NCBI GenBank assembly: GCA_002794785.1
Contig: NBBA01000005.1
Span: 310,001-374,000, forward strand
Direction of reading: 5' to 3'
Source of the DNA: Coniferiporia sulphurascens
Taxonomy: Eukaryota; Basidiomycota; Agaricomycetes; Hymenochaetales; Hymenochaetaceae
DNA length: 64,000 nt
A program made the translations under genes and the position numbers. How positions within the stretch are numbered: the first letter of the stretch is position 1; each line of letters opens with the position of its first letter. Under the pieces are notes generated by a model, which did no database searches, was not told where the DNA came from, and saw only the letters and a list, made by a program, of their open reading frames with translations. This document shows positions 55,319 through 64,000 of this stretch, piece by piece.

Positions 55319-55859
55319 TCGTGATCCCAGTACCTGTCTACGGCATCTCCGTCTTTTCTCTCTGGATATTGCGGGGCGCTGAGAGCCTGGCGCTCTGCTT
55401 GGCCTTCATCGTTACCGTCCCGCTTGGCTTTTCGATTCCACGGCGTCCGACATCTCATGTACTATATTACCGTGATTGTCTCCATCCTCATCGTTCTGCT
55501 CTGTTGTCGCGCGCACGCCTGCTGCATCCCTGTTTGTAACACGCAGCTGCGCGGCTCCCCCTCTTTTTTTGTCTTGTCTCGCGGGTCGGAAAAGTAGACT
55601 TGTGAGCGTAGTCGTCGTGTACAGGCCTGGTGATCTTTTTCAAAAAATTGAATTTGTTTTCGGACGGATATTGTGTGTGGTGGTGTGTCGGATGTGGTAA
55701 GAGGGAAGACGTGTACTCGGACCGAACGGGAGCAGGCGGGTGCTTCGTGGGTCCTCTACAACTGGCGTCCTACCGCCCGCCTCTTTCCGCAAACCACAAC
55801 CAGCAAATGCCCGTGCTACCCCGCTAGCCAGCGCCGGCGCACTCTCATCTCGCCTTTAC
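55319..55859. other. Intergenic spacer
   Basis: No gene supported. In-frame codons without ATG continue upstream of the ubiquitin hydrolase start to about 55740, probably by chance. Confidence 0.4.
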
Positions 55860-58620
55860 ATGCTCTCGCCGCCGCACCCGCTTCTCGAGTTCATACAGTC
55901 CTCATACGCTGTACAGCAACTCGCCCCCTTCCTCGTCCTCTTTGGCTTGCCCGTCTTTGCGCTCCTCGCCCGCGCCCACTGGCACGCCCTGTCTGCACTC
56001 GCACACATGGTGCTCGAGAGCTTTGGAGTCAGCTTTCTGTGGAAGTGGGGCGCCAGCAATGCTGAGGCGGCTGCCGCCGCCGCTGAGCGTTGCAAGACCA
56101 AGAAGAAGGGCGTAGTGCGCACGCGCAAGGATCAGGTCGAGATGAATGGTCTCGCGACATACTCAGGTGTGTGTTGCGTGCGCTGCGTGCTGTCTATGCT
56201 TTCTTCACGAATAGACAGATTCGACGGACAGGGACGACGATGACGACGACCTGTGCTATCCTGGTCTCGTCAACGTCTCTGGAACATACTGCTTTCTTAA
56301 CTCTGTGCTTCAGGTGTGTCGAGTAATTTTTTTTCTCTCGTTACTCCCACACGTCGGCCTTATCAGCGTCATGTATCTAGGCCATGGCATCGCTGTCCTA
56401 CCTCCAGCCTCACATCGAGGCCATCCATGCAAGGGCCGTCGAGCTCGACGTGCCCTCACCGGTGATCGACACGTTGCAGGAAACACTTAGAAGTGAGTAA
56501 TCATCCACGGCCACCGTCGAAGCCCGCATCCGACCAAAAAGAAATGATAGCACTTAATACACCGCGGTTTTCTCCCTCCTCCTTCCGACCCGTTCCCATG
56601 ATCAACGTCCTATCGCAGCCCGTGCCGGGTAAACGCTCGAAGCTGTTTGCTTCTCGCGAACACCAGGACGCACAGGAACTCTTCCAGCTCATCTCGGAGT
56701 GTATCAAGGCCGAGTCAGCCGCACTCGCCCGTGAAAGCCTGCGCGACCGTGGACTGGGTGCGTTTGCGAGCGCGAATGTGCCGGAAGGTGCGGAGGTCGG
56801 CCCGGGAGTGTTTGACGGGCTCACTGCGAATCGCCGCAGCTGTGTCGAATGTGGCTACACAGAGGCAGTCATGCACTTTGCCTTCGACAACTGGACGCTG
56901 AGTCTCCCGCGAAACGGGGGTGCATGTGCGCTGCAGGACTGCCTTGCGGACTACATACGGCTCGAACTTTTGACTGACTGCATCTGCCGGAAGTGCTCGA
57001 TGCTAGCGACGCATGAGCGCTTGCGTCAGGAAGCAGACAGTCTGAAGGAGAGCGTTGCTAAAGATGCAGGCGCATCGCAGTCGAAAAAGAAAAGGGCGAG
57101 GGAAGCAAGGAAGCTAGAGGCAAAGGTGGGAGCTGCAATTGAGGAGGGCAGGATCGAGGAAGATATAAAAGGTGTTAAGATGGAGAAAGTCTTTAGCAAG
57201 GCGTCCACGAAGCAGGCGATGGTGGCAAGGGTGAGTTCAGCTTAAGCGTATTCCCTATGAATATCCGTCTTTAATAACACGTGTCTAGCCCCCCAAAGTT
57301 CTGGTTCTTCATCTAAATCGATCTGTCCATTACATGGGCCATGCGGGAAGGAATTCTTGCCGAGTTTTCTTCCCCGAGGTCTTAGACCTTACGCCGTATA
57401 CGACGTCGGGCCAGCTCTCAACCTCGCCATCAGTCCCTATCTCGACACCGCCACCTGCAATCCCTCGTTCGACAACACCCACTCAATCTATCTACGCTAC
57501 ACCCCGCGTCTATTACCGCCTCTCCGCGGTTGTATGTCACTATGGGATGCACTCCTTCGGGCACTACGTCTGCTTCCGACGCAAACCCCGCGCCACACTT
57601 AGCAGCGGCAGCGCGGGACCTTCTGCACCCACGACACCGCGGATGGCATGTCCGCACGGCTGCGAATGCGCAGAGTGTGCGGCGTACGGACCTGTACGGG
57701 ACGGTCCGCGCCCGCCTGCGCCGGGGCGCGGCTGGCTACGCACGAGTGATAGCTCCGTGGAGGAGTGCGGCCTCGAGCGTGTGCTGGGCGAGGGTACAGG
57801 CGCATTTTTGCTGTTCTACGAGCGTGTTGCACAGGTGCGGCCTCCGGTGTATGCTGCGCACTCGCCGCGCAGCTCAGAGGAGACGGTGCGCCCTGCGAGC
57901 GCGGAGCTTGGGCTGAGCGGAAATGGGAGTGGGAGTGCGGATTCGCTGAGTGATGAAGTAAGCGCGGGAATGGGCGCTAGCTTGAGCGCTAGCGGACTAC
58001 CTGCTTCTTTGGCGGAGGGAAACGCGGAGCGCGCGCTGCTGATGCGTCCGCGTGTGGTGCGGCGGACGGCGGCGGGTGGGCGTTCACGGAGTGCGTCGGT
58101 CGCGCCTGCGGAGCGTACCACGGGTGCCTTGTCTCCGCTTCCGTTACCTGAAGTGTCGCTGTCCTCGAGCATGCCGCAGCTAGGACGTCCACTGTTGAAT
58201 GGACACGCGATTATTCCGCCCGGGGCGCCTGAACACCTAGAGGACGTTGATGCCGTTAAGATAGAGCTGCCCGAGTCTGTCTCTGCTCCTTCACATATCC
58301 CTGCTCCTTCTGCTTCTGCTTCTACTTCTGCCCCCACCTCTACCTCCGGCGAACGCGTACACGCTGACTCCTTGCGCTCCCCTCCACTTGCCGAATCCCA
58401 ACGTTCAATGCCAGCCCTAACAGCGACGGCAGTAGGATCACCACCGGCATCAACGTCAGCGTCAGCAGCCCCAGATTCGCCTGCACCTGTGCGCCCCTCT
58501 CCGGCGCCCAAAGCCGCCCAGGCGCGGATACAGGTCCAAGCTCCGCAGCCCGTACTCGCCGCGGCGCACACGCCGCTCAACATCGTCCCCGACCGTACGC
58601 CATTCGAGCTGCGTGCGTGA
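55860..58620 (+). CDS. Ubiquitin carboxyl-terminal hydrolase (USP/UBP family), membrane-anchored type
   Basis: Five exons (55860-56166, 56219-56313, 56381-56492, 56551-57230, 57289-58620) give 841 residues. An N-terminal hydrophobic helix (LAPFLVLFGLPVFALLA, residues about 21-37) suggests a membrane anchor as in yeast Ubp1 or USP30. The Cys box PGLVNVSGTYCFLNSVLQ spans exon 2 with the likely nucleophile at about Cys126. HQDAQELFQLI and a zinc-binding C-x2-C pair (CVECG, CICRKC) follow. The His box is YRLSAVVCHYGMHSFGHYVCF (His about 490), then WLRTSDSSVEECGLERVLGEGTGAFLLFYER closes the domain. An insertion rich in Lys/Glu (KKKRAREARKLEAK) sits in the fingers region. The last about 270 residues are Ser/Pro/Ala low-complexity. 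Removes ubiquitin from substrates. Confidence 0.93.
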
Positions 58621-59744
58621 AGGGCTCCTTCCACGGTGACTCCGGGTTAGAGGGCGTCCAGTGTCTGATTCCAATGCATACGCGTGTACATATATCGGGG
58701 GGAAAGGAGGGAGTCAAAGGACGGAGAGGGAGGAGGCAAAAAGCCTATAGTCTATCTTATCCATAAATGTGTTTTCTTAGGTCTGCTGTCGTTAGTATTC
58801 GTGTCCTACGTTCCTGTCTGCTCCGCCGGCCTTAGTTCATACAATAATAGTATCTTCTTTTTCTTTTTCTCCCTTTTCTCCTACTTGTGTATATCTTTTT
58901 CCCTCTTCTTTTTTTTTCATTCTTTACGTTCTTTAGAGAATTGGTGGGGGAGGTGCAGCGAGCGAGCCTGAGGATGGAGGGTGTGTTACTACGGTGCTTG
59001 ACGGTTGACGGCTGACGGACGGATTGAAATACGACATAGTATGAAACGGAGCAGTACGCTGCACTCACTGGCAAGCAGAGGCTTCAATCCAGGACTCCAG
59101 GAGCCCGGGCCCATGTCAACCGGCTCAACCCTAGTGAGCGCATCTTAACTGATTTCTGCCTAGCCCTACTTGATGTATAGAAGACTCAGGTCGAATTTTG
59201 ATTAAACACAGCACTCTTGGAAAATACGATGCCGTGACGCTCGGTCCGCTCGGAAGGGCCCGGGTTGGGTTACCAGGAGGCAACCGGAAGAAATACGCAA
59301 GACACAAATGGCAATCACATCCCACGCGATTTTAAGGGTCCCATGCCGAATATAGTAAAGATAAACAAGTTCAAATCTCCAAAGTTGTGGCTGGCCGCTT
59401 CAGCCACGAGCCTCGAGCCCGCGAGCAGCAAGCCGCGATCAAATATAATATTTTACAATCCAGACCACGCTCAGACGACATGTTTCGCAATCCACTTCTC
59501 AGCTCCTCATCCTCATCCTCCCTTCCCATCGTCTTCCGCACTGATCATTGCTTGTACCCGCGTCAAGCCGCCTTCTCTCCTATCGTCGACACTGTCTTGT
59601 AAAGAAGGCTAGCCAAGCCCGAAATACCTTCTCTAACTTTACTCTCGTGCCTTCAACTCGTCGTGCGAAAAGCAGTCGGACCATACGCGGGCATACATTC
59701 GGCTCAGTCTACGTTAGGGAACCTCACATCTTCGACGAACAGCC
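58621..59744. other. Spacer between the ubiquitin hydrolase gene and F-box copy 6
   Basis: No gene. A pyrimidine tract (58850-58925, runs of T and C) follows the hydrolase 3' end. Around 59300-59365 the sequence (caagacacaaatggcaatca...) resembles 61815-61880 upstream of copy 7, so the tandem duplication of the two F-box genes includes upstream DNA. Confidence 0.45.
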
Positions 59745-61438
59745 ATGGACCCAAATGCAATCAACGGTCTCATGAAGGCTTTGAAGGCTTTGGGTAGCTC
59801 GGATGGGTCGATGAGCATAGATGAAATGTGGAACGATTGTTTCCCGATACCGTGCGTACATCTTTCCCTCGTGCTCACTCGGAAGCTTATCGTTTGGATA
59901 CGCCTTAATGAAAAGCGGGATTCAAGGAGACGCGAATACTGGCTAGGAAGCATCAATGACACAGGAGCTTCTCTTCTCCGTGGTGCGCTCTTCTCGTAGA
60001 GAGATTAGGAGTATACTCGATGGCCTTCGCTCTCTCACGAGCTCGCTGCAGGAGAGAATAACGTCGTTGAATGCCGTTTATGAACCCCTCTTTCTATCAA
60101 ATTGGATGAACACGGCCCCCGTTGAAGTCCTTGACATGATATTCGAGGAAACCCGCTGTGGAAGCCGCCGGGCCGCATGGGGCCTCTGTCAGGTCAACAA
60201 AAGGTTTTACAACATTGCCACTAGTAATCCTCGCTTATGGAACAATATCAGCAACTTCGACACTGATGATAGCCGTAAGGGGCTCATGGTCTGCTTGGAA
60301 CGAAGCAAGGATGTAGAGCTGCACGTCGAGATGGATCTCCGGCGATTCGAGGACGTAAGTGGTCTTCAAAATTTGAAGGCAGTATCCCCCGGAGGCCTCC
60401 CGTTGGGAGAACGTCGTCTACTGGACGAACTACCAGGAAAGCCTGGATTGGCAGGAGTTGTTTGAAGGCATAAACCATCACAGCAGTAACCTTAACCTAC
60501 CGCGACTCAAGAGCGCTACGATTCATTTTCCCCAGGAGGGACAGCTCACGGAAGAAATGGAGGACGAGTTTATTAACCTATCCGAACCATTGCTACATTT
60601 CTACAAAACTTGGCTCGCACCGAATTTGACTGAGCTCAAGATCTATAATTTGTTTCCGCTCCCATTCTCGCGTCTCACTCCGCCATTAACAACGTTGCAG
60701 CTGGTTATCGGTGGCCTCACAGCCGAAACGAGGGTGAACGATATGAACCTTCTGCTGGATTTCTTGAGGTCGTGTCCCCTACTTGAAACTCTTAGCCTCA
60801 AGTTCGACGTATTCACACCATCTACAGCAAGTGACCCCCTGCGCGGGCTCCCGGAATTAGTCCTCCCGAACCTACGTACATTCGAATAACTGAGCTTATC
60901 TGTGGAGTCGAGAATCCTCCGGCCCTTCCTGAGTGCTCTGCGTTTCCCGATGCTAAAACAACTGCATGTGTATGATGGTCGGAGGGATTTTAACTGCGTT
61001 TTCCCGCTTTCTAGAGAGAACTACGCGAACGTCGAGGTTCTCAACTACAAATTACGCTTTCCGCCATCCCACGAGCCGTGCTATTCAGTGTTCGTTGATT
61101 TGTTCACGACGCTCCCGAACTTGCGCAGTCTTACCCTCGACTCGCCACAAATTTTCCCCTGCATGGATGAATGGAGCAGTTGCGTGAAGCTTCCGAAGTT
61201 GAGGGATATCCACTTCGTTGGATGTGATAACGCCAGCCTTGCAGCACTCGGATTATTTCGGGGGTTACTTGAAGAACAGGGAAAGTGGGACGCGTTGAAG
61301 GAGGTGAAATTTACGGAGTGCAACCAGTTGCATGAGTGCTCTGTCGATGCGATTTTTCATGGAAAGGTGGTGGCCTGGAACTCAGAGCGGGTGGATCGAG
61401 ATTATCCGATTCGGGATTTGATGTTTAGTGATAGGTAA
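59745..61438 (+). pseudogene. F-box protein, family copy 6 (broken)
   Basis: Exon 1 59745-59851 (MDPNAINGLMKALKALGSS...SIDEMWNDCFPIP) and its GTGCGT donor are intact. After the acceptor at 59915, exon 2 has three lesions: a TAG at 59944-59946 (CGG in copy 7), an extra C in the run 60386-60390 that shifts the frame after the F-box, and a TAA at 60887-60889. Between them the family sequence is clear: NTAPVEVLDMIFEETRCG...VNKRFYNIATSNPRLWNNI, LLLDFLRSCPLLETLSLKFD, LPNLRSLTLDSPQIF and KWDALKEVKFTEC. No full-length protein can be made without several corrections. Confidence 0.85.
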
Positions 61439-61956
61439 TAACGTATTTAACTGTACCATGGTTGTTAGTGCAGATGAGGGATAAATACATGTATATGCAG
61501 TTAAACTCCTCGATTTGAATGGAGACTGGCGGAAGGATTTTTGTGTGCAATTCACGGGGTTATGCAATCAAATGGACATGGATCCATAGTATGTAGTGAA
61601 TGACTTGGTGGACACAAAATCCTATGCAAAACATGAGGTTATACAAACTGAGAAAGATTCAAATCAAAGACCACTCTAGTCGTTGTTAGTCCCAGGTCCC
61701 AGAAACGTCAGATTACGTTTTGACAAAGTACGGAAGATACAAAACCTCAAAAGGTCTCGATTGTCGACTCTCACATCCCCGAGGTTGTCCGACAGGGATA
61801 GAGATAACAACCCAGGACATACATGGTAATATTACCCCACGTATTTTTAAAAGTCCGAAAATACGTATGGTAATGAAAACACGTTCAACATACGACTCAA
61901 TACTACGTGTACTCACATAAAGGATCCCCTCATATCCTTGACGAGCAATAGCAATA
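61439..61956. other. Spacer between F-box copies 6 and 7
   Basis: No gene. The part at about 61815-61880 is paralogous to sequence upstream of copy 6. Confidence 0.45.
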
Positions 61957-63653
61957 ATGGACCCAAAAGTCATCAACGGCCTCATGAAAGCTATGAAGGT
62001 GCTGGAATGTTCGGGTGGATCGATGGACCTTGATCAAATGTGGAACGAATCTTTCCCGATACCGTGTGTGGTCCTCTCTCTCTTATTCCTACTCTGAAGC
62101 TGAATATTTAGTTTTCTTTAATGAACAGTGGACTTCAAGAGAAAGCGAAAACTGGCCGGGAAATGGCGAGTGCGCAATTGGATCTCTGTACCGAGGTGGA
62201 TTCTTCTCGAAACGAGCTCAGGAATATCCTGAATGGACTTCGTTCTCTCACGAGCTCACTGGAAAAAAAGATATTATCATTGGACGTCGAGTATAAGTGC
62301 TTGTTCCCGTCTCATTGGATGAACACTGCTCCCGCCGAGATATTGGATAATATCTTTGAGGAGGCCTGTTTTGGAAACCGCCAGACCGCATGGAACCTCT
62401 GTCAGGTCAACAAACGGTTTTATGACATCGCAACTCGCAATCCTCGTTTGTGGAACAAGATCAGCAACCTTGGTACTGAACGTAGCTTCGGGAAACTCAT
62501 ATTCAGCTTAGACCGAAGCAAAAATATCGGGCTGGACGTCGTAATGAATTTCCGGCACTTTCATTTCATAAGCGGCGTTGACGTTTTAGACGTGGCGTCC
62601 CGAGAAGCTTCCCGCTGGGAGAATGTCGTATATTGGATGTGCCATGAATGTGAAGTGGAGTGGAGAGAGTTATTCGAGGACATATGCGTCTACAGCGTTG
62701 ACCTTGATCTTCCGCGACTCAAGAGCGCTACTATATCTTTCCCCGGAGAGGATCAGTTTTACAGAGGAGGAGAGGACGATTTCATTGACCAATTCAATCC
62801 CCTAATGCACTTCTACACAGGCTAGTCCGCGCCGAACTTGACTAAGCTTAAAATCTACAACTTGTTCCCTCTCCCGTTCTCGCGATCCGCACCGCCATTA
62901 ACGACGTTTGAACTGGTCATCAGTGAACGCGATGTCAACCATTGCAACCATAGGTTGTACGACATGAACCTTCTACTGGATTTCTTGAGGTCGTGTCCTC
63001 TCCTTGAGACTCTCAGTCTTACGTTCAACCATTTCTCATCCACACTAACGGACTTCACAAGCGCACTTCCCGACCTGGTCCTCCCGAGACTGAGGACATT
63101 CAGATTTATAGACTTACTTACGTCATCGACGTATCTCCGACCTTTCTTACGGGCCCTTCATTTCCCACTTCTCAGAGAGCTGCACGTGCACGATGCGATG
63201 GGGTCTCTTTACGCTATCTTCCTGCGCTCCTACGAGGATTACACGAACGTCGAGGTTCTCAACTACAAGATACGCGTCGAGCCAGGCTTTGGCTATTACA
63301 CGTTCATTCACTTATTCAAGGTGCTGCCTAATTTGCGCAGTCTCACCATCGACTCAGAGCACATTTTTCAATACATTGATAAATGGAGCACTGAAGTGGA
63401 GTTTCCGAAGCTGGAGGATATTCACTTCGTTGGTTGTGTTGATTCGGATCACGCGCCGCTTGAGATGTTTCGGAAAGCACTTGAAGATCAGGACAAATGG
63501 AATGCATTGAAGGAGGTGACATTTACGGAATGCAACGATTTGGACAGGGAGACCGTCAATGGGATTTTTCAAGGAAAGATGGTGACCTGGAACTCCGTGC
63601 AGATGGAACTAGACCAAGTGCAACAGGATTTAGAGCTTTGCTATAGGGAATAA
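61957..63653 (+). pseudogene. F-box protein, family copy 7, one nonsense codon
   Basis: Exon 1 61957-62063 (MDPKVINGLMKAMKVLECSG...DQMWNESFPIP), intron 62064-62128 and exon 2 to 63653 form a continuous family member except for TAG at 62823-62825, where sister copies have Trp in HFYTSW. Before it lie the leading helix (LRNILNGLRSLTSSLEKKI) and the F-box (MNTAPAEILDNIFEEACFG...VNKRFYDIATRNPRLWNKI). After it come LLLDFLRSCPLLETLSLTFN, LPNLRSLTIDSEHIF and KWNALKEVTFTEC. A truncated protein of about 268 residues with the F-box but without the repeats would be produced. It could be a very young pseudogene or, less likely, a sequencing error. Confidence 0.8.
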
Positions 63654-64000
63654 CACGTTTTAATTGCTCTGGGTGTGTTAGTACCAAGGGAGGATAATTA
63701 TACGCTTAAGAAAACATTACATTGTAGATGCCGTCCACCCGGCGGCCAGGTTTTGGGCAAGCTCACACACTCAGCATTGATAAGTGGGGAAACCCAAGGG
63801 GCACTACGGACGCGAGTCTCTCAGTCGCTCAACGCAAGTAAATTTGAGTGAAGGGCGGCGATATTGATGAACCATGGGCCAACGGTTACGGCTCTAGCCA
63901 CTTAATTCTTTTTAAAATACGACGACTTCGGCTGCCCGCAAGCATCAATAATCATCAATAGTACATCTATTGCTATGGAATTGTACTAATTACCAGAGCC
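63654..64000. other. Downstream flank of F-box copy 7
   Basis: No gene. To about 63980 it is the counterpart of the minus-strand segment 50320-50640. Confidence 0.5.

Noticed and set aside
57816..58634. Long minus-strand frame opposite the ubiquitin hydrolase tail
   Set aside because: Antisense of Ser/Pro/Ala low-complexity coding sequence; no start context or motif.

Overview
This is nuclear DNA of a filamentous basidiomycete, almost certainly an Agaricomycete. Most genes are cut by many short GT-AG introns (about 50-90 bp). Several families are typical of mushroom-forming fungi: DUF6593 proteins, FunK1-type kinase fragments, a cluster of class I hydrophobins and expanded F-box families. 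Gene models below were spliced by eye from reading frame, splice sites and family conservation; no alignment or search was run.

Layout. 0-4.5 kb holds housekeeping genes: the start of an acidic nuclear-type protein (minus), SUA5 (tRNA t6A synthesis), an ARO8-like aminotransferase and a tRNA-Arg(ACG). 4.5-14 kb is sparse, with a DUF6593 gene, a six-knuckle CCHC zinc-finger protein (GIS2/CNBP type, with one GC-AG intron) and mitochondrial COQ10, separated by long stretches with no recognisable gene. 16-21 kb has three consecutive short FunK1-like genes and a second DUF6593-like gene. 21-28 kb has a TIR element, an F-box/LRR-like gene, a 14-3-3 gene and U1 snRNP-C. 28-40 kb is a five-gene class I hydrophobin cluster (one on minus) whose members share about 0.4-0.5 kb of related upstream DNA. 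40-64 kb is an F-box region: five copies and one 3' fragment of one family, several broken, plus an unrelated F-box gene. Three housekeeping genes sit inside it (DUF1992/DNAJC28-like, a small KOW-like protein and a membrane-anchored ubiquitin hydrolase).

The most unusual stretch is 43.0-45.3 kb, between two F-box copies. It holds three long foldback inverted repeats, two with apparently perfect arms of about 137 and 139 bp, plus two oppositely oriented tRNA-derived SINE-like copies. Other structural signals are an inverted segmental duplication carrying an F-box 3' end (50.3-51.0 versus 63.3-64.0 kb), a dispersed repeat whose two copies differ by a palindrome-flanked micro-inversion (16.0 and 47.9 kb), and an F-box copy with an extra segment of about 200 bp that can be read as a new intron.

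Functionally, the housekeeping genes cover tRNA modification, amino-acid metabolism, splicing, coenzyme Q and ubiquitin turnover. The hydrophobins probably coat aerial structures. The F-box, FunK1 and DUF6593 genes are fast-evolving families, and here they show active birth and death of copies.
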